64,000 bases of DNA from Martinezella lusitana (GCF_010668395.1 NZ_WUEY01000003.1:124001-188000), one strand, 5' to 3'; positions 50,525-59,298 are shown, numbered from the stretch's first letter. Program-made: numbers and translations. The notes: generated by a model not told the origin, from the letters alone.

Positions 50525-50686
50525 GTGAAAAAAAGCGACAGAATCATCGGCGGACTCGCTCTCTTGAGCGCCGCCATCATCATTATCAAGCTGGCCGGAG
50601 TGATGTCCGGTCACGACCTCATCCAGATGGCGGTCGATGCCACAAGGCCGAAAGACGCCGGAGGCTGGCCAACGGCAGCGAATTAA
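50525..50686 (+). CDS. Small putative membrane protein
   Basis: Possible 53-aa protein starting at GTG 50525 behind GGGGGAAGC. It has a basic start (KKSDR), one predicted membrane helix (IIGGLALLSAAIIIIKLAG), and a short polar end. No family recognised. The good ribosome site and the helix argue for a real gene; the short length and lack of homologues in memory argue against. An upstream ATG at 50456 in frame gives 76 aa. Confidence 0.45.
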   Translation: MKKSDRIIGGLALLSAAIIIIKLAGVMSGHDLIQMAVDATRPKDAGGWPTAAN

Positions 50687-50817
50687 ATGCCGAATGGATT
50701 CCAGCCAGATTGCGCCTTGCGATAGTTGCGACGTGGCGGGCGCTGCCGCGATCGGAAAAGTCTCTGCTTGACTCTTCCTCAACCATGAACATAGTAAGAA
50801 CAAACAAGGAAGACATC

Positions 50818-51057
50818 ATGAGCACCGGCGAGAAATTTATCATCCTGCCATATCGAAGGAACCGCGGTAATCTTGTGGTCGGTGAAATGAGGCAGGCATC
50901 GAGCATTCCATCCGCGGAGAAGATCGCGGCATCCATGGCCTCCCGATTCGTCGGCGTTGCTGCCTATGCCGTGATGGTCGACGAAGAAACCGGCGACATG
51001 TCATCCCCGCGCCTGCTGGTGAAGCATGGCGACATCGCGGATCTGAACGCCGCTTGA
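50818..51057 (+). CDS. Small hypothetical protein
   Basis: 79 aa, starting at ATG 50818 behind AAGGAAGACATC. Composition is protein-like (GEKFIILPYRRNRGNLVVGE, AYAVMVDEETGDMSSPRLL), soluble, no signal peptide, no recognised family. It has its own 131-bp upstream gap with a possible AT-rich promoter (around 50785-50810). Downstream are two small stem-loops at 51088-51101 and 51144-51160. Confidence 0.6.
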   Translation: MSTGEKFIILPYRRNRGNLVVGEMRQASSIPSAEKIAASMASRFVGVAAYAVMVDEETGDMSSPRLLVKHGDIADLNAA

Positions 51058-51554
51058 AGCTGATTGGCAATTTGACGAACGAACCCGCCGCCGTTCGGCG
51101 GAGTTAAGACGTGCGCCATGCAAACGGCCGGTAGGGCAAACCATTCCGGCGAAGCCGGAAGCAGCACCGAAAGACCAAGCAATAGCTTACTTTGGTCGCT
51201 GACTGCATTTACAGCCGCGTCGATCCGGGTCGCGGACTTTCAAAATGCGATTGGAGCGATACGCTCGACATAATGACGCTCGTCTCAACGCGCGGCCACG
51301 ATTTTCCACCCGACAACATGGCGAAGCGCCTTCACTGCCCCGCTGCTGCTGCCTGGAACTCCGCATCATCCACGCTTTTCCGTGGCGGGAGGTGCCGCAA
51401 TTCGAGATGGGCGCGAGAGAAAGCTGGTAATACCGTGAATGATTCGGTTACAAGCGCGCGCGGCTTCCCTGCGACATGTCGTGCGATTTCATCGCACGCT
51501 TCCACGGTCGCGAAGACAGCGAATAGCACCTGATATATTGATTATTATAGATTT
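51058..51554. other. Gene-free region before tRNA-Arg
   Basis: 497 bp. A plus-strand frame at 51192-51533 (113 codons) and minus-strand frames exist, but their composition does not look like protein and no ribosome site is convincing. Contains the hairpins CCGCCG-TT-CGGCGG (51088-51101) and TTCCGGC-GAA-GCCGGAA (51144-51160). No integrase remnant was found beside the tRNA. Confidence 0.5.
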
Positions 51555-51631
<77 letters not shown>

Positions 51632-51722
51632 ATATGGCCATGCCGCAAGTTGCCTCGCGGCTGCCAACACATGCCTGAAACCGCCGTCAAACTCAATGGG
51701 CGGCGTTCAATAAGTGCCTGCT

Positions 51723-52028
51723 TCAGTGAGTCCAGGGCTGGATGCGGTTGAAGCGGAAGTTGTCGGAATAGGACACGACCTGGCGGATAGGATCCTTCGG
51801 CAGGATGACCCGATAGTCGATATCGTTGCGCTTGGCGTAGTCTTCCGCCTGCTCCTGCGTCTCGAACGTCAGCTTGAGCTGCTGACGCGTATCGGCCGAC
51901 GAGGTGTATCCCATGATCGGATCGATCTTGCGCGGAATTTCCTGATCGAATTCCAGAACCCAAATATGGGTCTTGGCCTTGCCGGATTGCATGGCGGTCT
52001 TTGCGGGACGATAAATCTTGGCAGGCAT
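51723..52028 (-). CDS. ETC complex I subunit (NDUFS4-like)
   Basis: 101-aa protein of the family related to the 18-kDa mitochondrial complex I subunit NDUFS4 (PF04800). Features are AKIYRPAKTAMQSGKAKTH, WVLEFDQEIPRKIDPIMGYTSS and the C-terminal FRFNRIQPWTH. It is an accessory subunit of the alphaproteobacterial NADH:quinone oxidoreductase. The ATG at 52028 is preferred to 52112. Situated alone between two tRNA genes, far from a nuo operon. Confidence 0.92.
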   Translation of the reverse strand: MPAKIYRPAKTAMQSGKAKTHIWVLEFDQEIPRKIDPIMGYTSSADTRQQLKLTFETQEQAEDYAKRNDIDYRVILPKDPIRQVVSYSDNFRFNRIQPWTH

Positions 52029-52415
52029 TGCTGCAGCGCCTCCGAATAAAGCGGGAGCGACCCGCCTCTTTGCTTCATTTGTCTTGCCGCGGCCCTTCAA
52101 GGCCGAGTGCATGTCAATTTTGATTAGCCGCGAATCCCTTGGTTTTCAAGCAAAAACGCGGTGGAAAATCGTGGCGGCCGATACGGCGTTCAAACTGTGC
52201 TTTGCAGAGCCTTGCTCGGAAGGCCATCGGGTGAAATTACCCCGGATTTGGCAACACGCCTGGTTTGGGAGCAGAGGCTGGGAGCGAGCAATGTTTCAAC
52301 ATAGCGCATTTTCTCGCCCGAACACTATTTCGGCCAGAGGCGCATCGAATCATGCGCAGAATTGCGGCTGCCGTTGTAACAGGCGATGTTTTACAGGGAG
52401 TTGAAGAGAATTAAG
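52029..52415. other. Gene-free region between the NDUFS4-like gene and tRNA-Pro
   Basis: 387 bp. A plus-strand frame (52018-52404) overlaps the NDUFS4-like start and has no protein character or ribosome site. It probably holds the promoter of the minus-strand gene; nothing else was recognised. Confidence 0.5.
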
Positions 52416-52492
<77 letters not shown>

Positions 52493-52658
52493 TACCGTCG
52501 CCATGATCACCGGAACAGCGCCTTCAGGCAACTGCATCATGTCTTGGCTCCGTACCGCTGGATACCAATCCTGCGGAACGAGTGGGGAGATACACGGTTC
52601 ACCTGCCCGCTGCAACAGCTAAAATCACGGCAAGCCGGTCTTTCCCCCGGCGAAAAAT

Positions 52659-53174
52659 CTATTTGGTGAGTTTTGCGGAAATAGTGGCGCTCGTCACCGT
52701 GTCGCCGACGGCAAGGCCAAGTTTCCTGACGATTCCGCCGTTCAGCTCGATGACATAAGCAACCGGTCCGTTGGAACTGATGATCGCTTCGGAATAAGGC
52801 ACGGCCTTTTCCTGGATGTGGGTGACGACACCCTTCTGGTCCAGAAAGAGCATGTCCAGCGGCAGCTTGGTGTTCTTCATCCACATCATGACGGGCCGCG
52901 ACGTGCCGAAATCGAACAGCATGCCGTGGTCGGCCGGCATCTTGTCACGATACATCAGGCCGAATTCCAGCTGCGGCGGCGTCAATGCCAGTTCCACGGT
53001 GAATTTATGGGTCTGACCTTTGGCCGATGCGATCGAAAGCGGCTCCGAATCGAAAGCCATGGCCTGCTGCCCCGCCGCTTGCGCCGCGAAGGAAGAGGAC
53101 TGTGCTGCGGCTCCAACGAGAAAAAGCGCCAGAGTGGCGCTTTTCAAAACCTCGAGAAACAAATCTCTTTTCAT
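52659..53174 (-). CDS. DUF192 family exported protein
   Basis: 171 aa with an N-terminal signal (about 1-30, ending near SSSFAAQA) and the DUF192 domain: VELALTPPQLEFGLMYRDKM, then MLFDFGTSRPVMMWMKNT and the end VIELNGGIVRKLGL. Proteins of this family are extracytoplasmic and of unknown function. The ATG at 53174 comes one base after the stop of the cold-shock gene, so translation is probably coupled. Confidence 0.9.
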   Translation of the reverse strand: MKRDLFLEVLKSATLALFLVGAAAQSSSFAAQAAGQQAMAFDSEPLSIASAKGQTHKFTVELALTPPQLEFGLMYRDKMPADHGMLFDFGTSRPVMMWMKNTKLPLDMLFLDQKGVVTHIQEKAVPYSEAIISSNGPVAYVIELNGGIVRKLGLAVGDTVTSATISAKLTK

Positions 53175-53175
53175 C

Positions 53176-53754
53176 TTAGTGCGGCCGCGTGACCGGGCTT
53201 GGCGCATCCGGATGGATTTCCGCCGCCATCAGGCCCTTTTCGCCGGGCCCAAAGCGGACGAGCACCACCTGCCCCGGCCGCAGCTCGGCCAAACCGAAGC
53301 GGCGCAGCGTTTCCATATGGACGAAGATATCCTCGGTGCCCTCGCCGCGCGTGAGGAAGCCGAAGCCCTTCGTGCGGTTGAACCACTTGACGAGCGCCCG
53401 CTCCAGGCCGCTGGTCGCCGTCACCTGTACATGCGTGCGCACCGGCGGCATCTGCGATGGATGCACGGCGGTCGACTGATCCATGGAAAGGATCTTGAAA
53501 GCCTGATAGCCGCGCTCCCTGCGCTGGATCAGCGCAACGATGCGAGTACCCTCAAGAATCGTCTGATAGCCGTCTCGGCGCAGGCACGTCACATGCAGCA
53601 ACACGTCCTGCATGCCGTTATCCGGCACAATGAAACCGAAGCCCTTGGCGACATCGAACCACTTGACGACGCCTGAGATTTCGATGAGCTCGACGGTATC
53701 GCCCGACATCTCCTCGAAGTCGACAACTCCCTTCGATGAAATTCTGTCACCCAT
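53176..53754 (-). CDS. Double cold-shock domain protein
   Basis: 192 aa with two cold-shock domains that bind single-stranded RNA or DNA. CSD1 is about 27-92 (RNP1 KGFGFI at 37-42, RNP2 VLLHV at 51-55); CSD2 is about 118-182 (KGFGFL at 129-134, IFVHM at 143-147). Single-domain CspA proteins are about 70 aa; the tandem form is common in rhizobia. Start ATG at 53754 with GAGGG 9 nt upstream. It precedes the DUF192 gene with one base between. Confidence 0.93.
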   Translation of the reverse strand: MGDRISSKGVVDFEEMSGDTVELIEISGVVKWFDVAKGFGFIVPDNGMQDVLLHVTCLRRDGYQTILEGTRIVALIQRRERGYQAFKILSMDQSTAVHPSQMPPVRTHVQVTATSGLERALVKWFNRTKGFGFLTRGEGTEDIFVHMETLRRFGLAELRPGQVVLVRFGPGEKGLMAAEIHPDAPSPVTRPH

Positions 53755-53951
53755 CCTAGCCAGCCCTCGATTACGCGTCACACTGTTACGGTTAACTGAT
53801 TCCCTGATATCAAGATTAACATCTTGGTAACGGAAAAGCGCAAGTCCTAGTTTTCGTTTATTCCCACCCTTAGATTATTGCTCCAAGACTTGCGCGAAGC
53901 TGGTGCTTCGATCGAAAATCCGGCCAGCTCAACATTAAGAGAGGAAATAGA

Positions 53952-54392
53952 ATGCGTTATCTCCATACGATGGTTCGCGTCACCGATCTCGACGCCTCGT
54001 TGCATTTTTATAGCACCTTGTTCGGGCTTACCGAAACCCGCCGCTACGAAAACGAGAAAGGTCGTTTTACGCTCGTTTTCCTTGCAGCCAGCGAGGATGC
54101 CGAATCATCCCGCAGCAATGGCGCACCCAGCCTCGAACTGACCTACAACTGGGATCCGGAAGAATATAGCGGAGGACGCAATTTCGGCCACCTTGCCTAT
54201 GAGGTCGACGATATCTACGCGACCTGCCAGAAACTGATGGACAACGGCATCACGATCAACCGCCCGCCGCGCGACGGTCACATGGCTTTCGTGCGTTCTC
54301 CGGACGGCATTTCCATCGAGATCCTGCAGAAGGGCGCCGATCTTCCCTCTGCCGAGCCATGGGCCTCCATGCCCAATACCGGCTCCTGGTAA
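53952..54392 (+). CDS. gloA: Lactoylglutathione lyase (glyoxalase I)
   Basis: 146-aa VOC-fold enzyme that isomerises the methylglyoxal-glutathione hemithioacetal. Metal ligands fit: H5 (YLHTMVRV), E in SLELTYN, H in FGHLAYEV and E in SIEILQKG. Also [15 protein letters not shown], the usual N-terminal stretch. AGAGAGGAAAT precedes the ATG. Monocistronic by appearance, divergent from the cold-shock gene. Confidence 0.94.
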   Translation: MRYLHTMVRVTDLDASLHFYSTLFGLTETRRYENEKGRFTLVFLAASEDAESSRSNGAPSLELTYNWDPEEYSGGRNFGHLAYEVDDIYATCQKLMDNGITINRPPRDGHMAFVRSPDGISIEILQKGADLPSAEPWASMPNTGSW

Positions 54393-54597
54393 GGCGCTAG
54401 CTTTCGCGAGGCTTACGGCACGCGCGGAGCCATCCGTTTCGCGCTTGCCGCCCATGCCCATCCTCCGGCATGCTTGGACGACTCGAAGCATCATGCATCG
54501 GATATTGCGCGGTCATCGTTCCCTGTCGGCGCGCGCGATATCGTCGTCCCTCGCAGGAGGCCGTTCCGATGCAAACCTTTCTTGCAGGGGACGTCCC

Positions 54598-55398
54598 ATG
54601 TGCGATCAACAGATTTTATACGGCGGGAAGAAGCTCGCAAGCACTATTGCCATCATCGCTTCATTTGTGATGATCGCGGGCTGTGCAACGACGGGCAAAA
54701 AGCCGGCCGAGACATCCGAAGCGGTGCCCGCCGCGCAGCCGACAGCCGCCGAACAACTCGCAGCCGACATGAACAGCAAGGCCGATGCCCGGCGGCGCAA
54801 AGCCGACGGCACCTATCGCGACCCGATGGTGCACAGTGTCAACGGCACGCGCCAGCAGATGGTTGCGCAGCAGAATCAGGCGCTCTATCCGGCCCCCGCG
54901 ACCGCAGCAACGCCTGCGGATGGACAGACCGGCATCGCCGGTCTGGTTACGCAACCGACGGCGGTCAACGCCAACAGGACCAGCATCTTCGCCGCTCCGC
55001 CGCCCATCGCCGTCAATCCGGACGGCACGCTTGCCAAGAACCAGCCGGACGGCACGCAGGCCATCACGCCGATGATGCGCAGCGTCTACAGCACGCCGCC
55101 CAACGCGATGCAGGCCGCCGCGCCACAAACGATGGGTGCCGTCAGCGCCCCGAATGGTCGCACGTCCGCCGATGTGCTGCCGCCACCCGTCATTCGCAAT
55201 GCAACCGCACCCGCGGCGAATTCGAAGCAGCCGGTTGCGCAGGTGACATCGTCTGGAGTGATGGCCGCGCCAAACCCGAATGTCCGCGAGTTGAACGGCA
55301 GGCAGGCGGAGGCTCTGGCGCAGTTCATAGCCTCGAAGAACCAGCCTCAGAACGGCAAGCTGCTGGTGCAGCCGGTACAGGGCGCGAGCGGCCAGTAA
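54598..55398 (+). CDS. Putative proline/alanine-rich lipoprotein
   Basis: 266 aa. The signal peptide ends in a lipobox (FVMIAGC, C29), so it is probably an outer-membrane or periplasmic lipoprotein. The rest is low complexity, rich in A, P, Q, T and N, with few charged clusters; no domain recognised. The ATG at 54598 has AGGGGA upstream and puts the signal peptide at the right place; the frame is open upstream for 51 codons without support. Function unknown. Confidence 0.72.
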   Translation: MCDQQILYGGKKLASTIAIIASFVMIAGCATTGKKPAETSEAVPAAQPTAAEQLAADMNSKADARRRKADGTYRDPMVHSVNGTRQQMVAQQNQALYPAPATAATPADGQTGIAGLVTQPTAVNANRTSIFAAPPPIAVNPDGTLAKNQPDGTQAITPMMRSVYSTPPNAMQAAAPQTMGAVSAPNGRTSADVLPPPVIRNATAPAANSKQPVAQVTSSGVMAAPNPNVRELNGRQAEALAQFIASKNQPQNGKLLVQPVQGASGQ

Positions 55399-55521
55399 AG
55401 GGCCCGTGTTTCCGGGGAATCTTCGATGTCGCCGGCAACGTCCTGTTAAGTCTCACTTATTCACAGCCGGCGGCAGTTTCACCCATCTGTCATTTTTTCC
55501 ACAAAAAAGCAAAATTGCCGC

Positions 55522-55549
55522 TTGCGGGATTGAAATCACCCCGCTATAA
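55522..55549 (+). promoter_or_regulatory. Promoter of first tRNA-Glu
   Basis: TTGCGG (55522-55527) and CTATAA (55544-55549) with a 16-bp spacer, the same pattern as upstream of the third tRNA-Glu. The tRNA begins 23 bp further on. Confidence 0.7.
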
Positions 55550-55571
55550 GCGCGCCACACAACAGCTGAAC

Positions 55572-55646
55572 GCGCCCTTCGTCTATCGGTTAGGACGACA
55601 GATTTTCATTCTGTAAAGAGGGGTTCGACTCCCCTAGGGCGTGCCA
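55572..55646 (+). tRNA. tRNA-Glu (anticodon TTC), copy 1
   Basis: 75 nt, acceptor GCGCCCT with AGGGCGT (first pair G-T), discriminator G, encoded CCA. Anticodon stem ACAGA/TCTGT with loop TTTTCAT (TTC). Identical to copy 3. Confidence 0.96.
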
Positions 55647-55687
55647 CTGTTGTTCTTCTCCCCTTCGTGAAATCATCGTGCTACCGC

Positions 55688-55715
55688 TTGCGGACACAAT
55701 AGGCTATTCCTATCT
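55688..55715 (+). promoter_or_regulatory. Promoter of second tRNA-Glu
   Basis: TTGCGG (55688-55693), 16-bp spacer, CTATCT (55710-55715). The -10 deviates by two bases from those of the flanking copies; the tRNA starts 15 bp later. Confidence 0.55.
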
Positions 55716-55729
55716 AGGTCGTGCGGCAT

Positions 55730-55804
55730 GCGCCCTTCGTCTATCGGTTAGGACGACAGATTCTCATTCTGTAAAGAGGGGTTCGACTCCCCTAGGGCGT
55801 ACCA
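55730..55804 (+). tRNA. tRNA-Glu (anticodon CTC), copy 2
   Basis: 75 nt, differing from copies 1 and 3 at two positions only: anticodon loop TTCTCAT (CTC, reading GAG) and discriminator A instead of G. Encoded CCA. Confidence 0.95.
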
Positions 55805-55892
55805 GATCGCGACGGCTTGAGGTTTTCCACAATCGCCTCGAAAAATCTTCGTCTAGTCATGGATTTTTCTGGGATTTTTCGCGATTTTCCGC

Positions 55893-55920
55893 TTGCGGGA
55901 ACGAAAGGTGCTGACTATAA
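55893..55920 (+). promoter_or_regulatory. Promoter of third tRNA-Glu
   Basis: TTGCGG (55893-55898), 16-bp spacer, CTATAA (55915-55920), preceded by GGATTTTTC / GGGATTTTTC repeats (55861-55880). The tRNA starts 15 bp later. Confidence 0.7.
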
Positions 55921-55934
55921 GGGCGCCACAGCAC

Positions 55935-56009
55935 GCGCCCTTCGTCTATCGGTTAGGACGACAGATTTTCATTCTGTAAAGAGGGGTTCGACTCCCCTAG
56001 GGCGTGCCA
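55935..56009 (+). tRNA. tRNA-Glu (anticodon TTC), copy 3
   Basis: 75 nt, identical to copy 1 over the whole mature sequence, including encoded CCA. Convergent with recJ, whose stop is 60 bp downstream. Confidence 0.96.
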
Positions 56010-56068
56010 CTGCTTCCCTCCCCGACATTGTTGATTTTGCTTTAAAAAAGCAAAGCCGTCATGAGTTT

Positions 56069-57874
56069 TCAGAGAGCTTTTGCTGCGTCCGTAACGCGAA
56101 GCTGCACGCGCCTGCTTCCCTGCCAATGATCGGCGCCGAGCGTGCCCGCAACATGGATCTGCGCGCCACGGGAAGACATCAACAGCTCGCCCAGGGGTGT
56201 CTCCGCCGCACGGAAGGCAATGCCATCCACACGGCCGCCATCCTGCGCCTCCAGCGTGATCTTGATATGCGACTGACCGACCAGGCGCGAATCGCGCAGC
56301 CTGTGGCTCGGCAGAGCAAAAATGGGCTGCGGATGGCCCGAACCATAGGGACCGGCCGTCTCGAGCCTGTCTATGAGTTCCACGGTCGCGCCGCTTGCGC
56401 CGAGCGCGCCATCGATCTTCAGCGTCTCGTTGGCGACCAGACCGGGCACCTGCTTCTCTGCCTTTTCGGTGAAGAAGGCACGCAGCTTTCCGAGATTGCT
56501 TCGTTCCACCGTCAGGCCTGCCGCCATGGCATGGCCGCCGCCCTTGACCAGCAGACCGGCGTCGACGGCGGCACGGACCATGCGGCCCATGTCGAAGCCA
56601 TTGATGGAACGACCGGACCCCGTGCCCTTCCCCGCCGAATCGAAAGCGATGGCAAAGGCCGGGCGACGGAACTTGTCCTTGAGGCGCGAGGCTATCAGGC
56701 CGACGATTCCCGGATGCCAGTTCTCCCGCGCCGTGACGATGACGGATGCGCCGTCGCCATTGCCATATTCCGCCAGCGCCTCAGCCTCGGCCTCCTGCAG
56801 CATGGCGGCTTCCATGGCCTGCCTTTCGCGGTTGAGATCGTCGAGCTTCGCGGCGATCGTCTCGGCCTCGCCGGCATCCTCCAGCGTGAGCAGGCGCGCG
56901 CCGAGCGCGGCATCGCCGATGCGGCCACCCGCATTGATGCGCGGGCCGATCAGGAAGCCGAAATGATAGGGTGTAACCGGCCCGGCGAGCCCCGCCTTGC
57001 GAAACAGCGCCGCAAGCCCGAGATTGCCCTGGTGACGGGCAGCGATCAGCCCCTTGACCACATAGGCGCGATTTAGGCCCTTCAGCGGCACCACATCGCA
57101 AACGGTCGCCAGCGCGACGATATCAAGCCAGGCAAGCAGATCGATTGAGCGCACGCGGGAATCACCCGCTTCGCGCAACAGCCGCAAGGCGGCCACCAGA
57201 ACCATGAAGACGACACCGGCGGCACAGAGATGTCCCTGCCCCGACAGATCGTCTTCGCGGTTCGGATTGACGAGGGCGTGGCATGGCGGCAATTCGTGCG
57301 CGACCTGATGGTGGTCGATGACGACGACGTCGATACCGCGCGCCTTCGCCACCTCCAGCGACTCGAAACTGGTGGAGCCGCAATCGACCGTGACGATCAG
57401 CGTCGCACCGTTGTCGATGAGCTGGCCGATGGCGGTGGGATTGGGGCCGTAGCCTTCGAAGATGCGATCGGGAATATAGATGCTGGCCGGAACACCGAAA
57501 TGCGTCAGGAAGCGATAGAGCAGCGCTGTGGAGGCTGCGCCGTCGACGTCATAATCACCGAAGATCGCGACCGTCTCGCCCTTCCTGACCGCGTGCAGAA
57601 GGCGCTGTGCAGCCTTTTCGCAATCGGTCAGCAGATGCGGATCCGGCATCAGGCCGCGAATCGTCGGATCGAGAAAAGCCATGGCTTCGTCTTGCCCGAC
57701 GCCGCGCCCGGCAAGCACGCGAGCAATCAGCTCCGGCAGGCCATGCGTCTGCGCAATGGCCAGCGCCCTGTTCTGCCCGGCCTGATCGAGCCTGGAAACC
57801 CAGCGATTGCCCGAGACCGAGCGCTCGACGCCCAGAAACGCCCGCTGAACTGGATCGACCGGTTGCTCCACCAT
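56069..57874 (-). CDS. recJ: Single-stranded-DNA-specific exonuclease RecJ
   Basis: 5'-3' exonuclease of recombination and mismatch repair, DHH family, 601 aa. Motifs seen: DYDVDG (107-112), VDCG (163-166), DHH (187-189, VVIDHHQ), and in the C-terminal part the DHHA1 region with GGGHAMAAG. Start ATG 57874 with GGGAGAG just upstream; the frame is open far upstream (to 58708) but that part is antisense to hom and not RecJ. It lies 53 bp after hom. Confidence 0.95.
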   Translation of the reverse strand: MVEQPVDPVQRAFLGVERSVSGNRWVSRLDQAGQNRALAIAQTHGLPELIARVLAGRGVGQDEAMAFLDPTIRGLMPDPHLLTDCEKAAQRLLHAVRKGETVAIFGDYDVDGAASTALLYRFLTHFGVPASIYIPDRIFEGYGPNPTAIGQLIDNGATLIVTVDCGSTSFESLEVAKARGIDVVVIDHHQVAHELPPCHALVNPNREDDLSGQGHLCAAGVVFMVLVAALRLLREAGDSRVRSIDLLAWLDIVALATVCDVVPLKGLNRAYVVKGLIAARHQGNLGLAALFRKAGLAGPVTPYHFGFLIGPRINAGGRIGDAALGARLLTLEDAGEAETIAAKLDDLNRERQAMEAAMLQEAEAEALAEYGNGDGASVIVTARENWHPGIVGLIASRLKDKFRRPAFAIAFDSAGKGTGSGRSINGFDMGRMVRAAVDAGLLVKGGGHAMAAGLTVERSNLGKLRAFFTEKAEKQVPGLVANETLKIDGALGASGATVELIDRLETAGPYGSGHPQPIFALPSHRLRDSRLVGQSHIKITLEAQDGGRVDGIAFRAAETPLGELLMSSRGAQIHVAGTLGADHWQGSRRVQLRVTDAAKAL

Positions 57875-57891
57875 CTCTCCCGGAATTTGCG

Positions 57892-57918
57892 GGCGGCGTC
57901 TCTGCGAGATACGCCGCC
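57892..57918 (-). other. Stem-loop between hom and recJ
   Basis: GGCGGCGT (57892-57899) pairs with ACGCCGCC (57911-57918), 10 bp past the hom stop on the minus strand; no T tract follows. Probably an RNA stability or weak attenuation structure ahead of the recJ ribosome site. Confidence 0.45.
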
Positions 57919-57927
57919 GCTGTCGGA

Positions 57928-59247
57928 TTATTCTTTCGGCCGCTCGATGCGGATGACCTGTGGTTCGCCGACGAGATAGCCCTCGTTCTTGATGGAGGCA
58001 ACCGCCTTGCGCACCGAATCCTCGGTCGTTGCATGGGTGACGAGGATAATCGTCTGGTGATCGGAAGGCGCCAGATGCTGCTTCGAGCGCTGGACGATCG
58101 ATTCGAGCGAGATATGATTTTCCGCCATACGGGTCGCGACGCTTGCGAAGACGCCCGTGCGGTCGAGAACGGTCAGGCGGATGAAATAGCCGCCTTCGTG
58201 GCTCTGCATCTGCGCCTTGCGGTAGGGCTCGAGCGCCTTGGCCGGATGACCGAGCACCGGCACGCGCTGCTCGCCCGGGCGGCTCTTGGCGATATCTGCA
58301 ATATCGCCCAATACGGACGAAGCAGTGGCATTGCCGCCGGCACCGGGGCCGACCATCAGCAATTCGCCGAGAATGTCGGATTCGATCGCGACCGCATTGG
58401 TGACGCCATCGACCTGGGCGATGACCGAGTCGAGCGGCACCATAGTCGGATGCACGCGCTGCTCGATGCCGGTTTCGGTGCGCTGGGCGACGCCGAGCAG
58501 CTTGATGCGGTAGCCGAGATCGGCGGCGGCGCGGATGTCCTCGATGGAGACGTTGGTGATGCCTTCGAGATAGATATCGTCGGCAGCGATGCGGTTGCCG
58601 AAAGCAAGCGTCGTCAGAATGGCGAGCTTGTGCGCGGTGTCGTTGCCCTCGATGTCGAAGGCGGGATCGGCTTCCGCGTAACCGAGCCGTTGCGCTTCCT
58701 TCAGGCAATCGGCGAAGGACAGGCCTTCCTTCTCCATCCGGGTCAGGATGTAGTTGCAGGTGCCGTTCATGATGCCGTAGACGCGCGAGATCGTATTGCC
58801 GGTCAGGGATTCGCGCAGCGCCTTGATGACCGGAATGCCACCGGCAACGGCGGCTTCGAAGTTGAGCAGCACGCCCTTCTCTTCGGCGATCTGCGCCAGC
58901 TCGACGCCGTGATAGGCAAGCAGTGCCTTGTTGGCGGTGACGACGTGCAGGCCGCGCGCAAGCGCGGCGCGCACGGCGGCATTGGCGGCACCCTCGGAAC
59001 CGCCGATCAGTTCAACGAAAACGTCGATATCGGCCTTCTGCGCCAGATCGACCGGACCGCCGAACCACTCGATGCCTGTCAGATCGATGCCGCGATCCCG
59101 CGTGCGATCGCGCGCGGTGACGGCGACGATCTTGACGGGACGACCGCAGGTAACGGCAAGCTCGTTAGCGCGGCTCTGGATGATGCGGACGAGCGAGGCA
59201 CCAACGGTACCCAAGCCCGCAATGCCGATTTTGAGGGCATCTGCCAT
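57928..59247 (-). CDS. hom: Homoserine dehydrogenase
   Basis: Reduces aspartate semialdehyde to homoserine for threonine and methionine synthesis. 439 aa: NAD(P)-binding GIAGLGTVG (8-16), catalytic region with GIMNGTCNYILTRME and AYAEADPAFDIEGND-type segments, and a C-terminal ACT domain (about 355-430, RLTVLDRTGVFASVATRMAE) for feedback by threonine. Supplies homoserine to the pathway that leads to cystathionine, the MetC substrate. Follows an aminotransferase gene by 57 bp. Confidence 0.96.
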   Translation of the reverse strand: MADALKIGIAGLGTVGASLVRIIQSRANELAVTCGRPVKIVAVTARDRTRDRGIDLTGIEWFGGPVDLAQKADIDVFVELIGGSEGAANAAVRAALARGLHVVTANKALLAYHGVELAQIAEEKGVLLNFEAAVAGGIPVIKALRESLTGNTISRVYGIMNGTCNYILTRMEKEGLSFADCLKEAQRLGYAEADPAFDIEGNDTAHKLAILTTLAFGNRIAADDIYLEGITNVSIEDIRAAADLGYRIKLLGVAQRTETGIEQRVHPTMVPLDSVIAQVDGVTNAVAIESDILGELLMVGPGAGGNATASSVLGDIADIAKSRPGEQRVPVLGHPAKALEPYRKAQMQSHEGGYFIRLTVLDRTGVFASVATRMAENHISLESIVQRSKQHLAPSDHQTIILVTHATTEDSVRKAVASIKNEGYLVGEPQVIRIERPKE

Positions 59248-59272
59248 GGAAAATTCCTGATCAGTATGGGAA

Positions 59273-59298
59273 GCGGCAGCCGCAAAAGCGGCTGCCGC
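59273..59298 (-). terminator. Stem-loop between aminotransferase gene and hom
   Basis: Perfect 11-bp stem GCGGCAGCCGC / GCGGCTGCCGC with an AAAA loop (TTTT on the minus strand). It sits 6 bp past the aminotransferase stop and 25 bp before hom. Without a T tract it is likely a partial terminator or mRNA stabiliser. Confidence 0.5.

Noticed and set aside
51192..51533. 113-codon frame next to tRNA-Arg
   Set aside because: No ribosome site, composition not protein-like, no integrase motif; not reported as a gene.
57875..58708. N-terminal extension of recJ by 278 codons
   Set aside because: The extension is antisense-frame sequence over hom; the RecJ family start and a GGGAGAG ribosome site fit ATG 57874.
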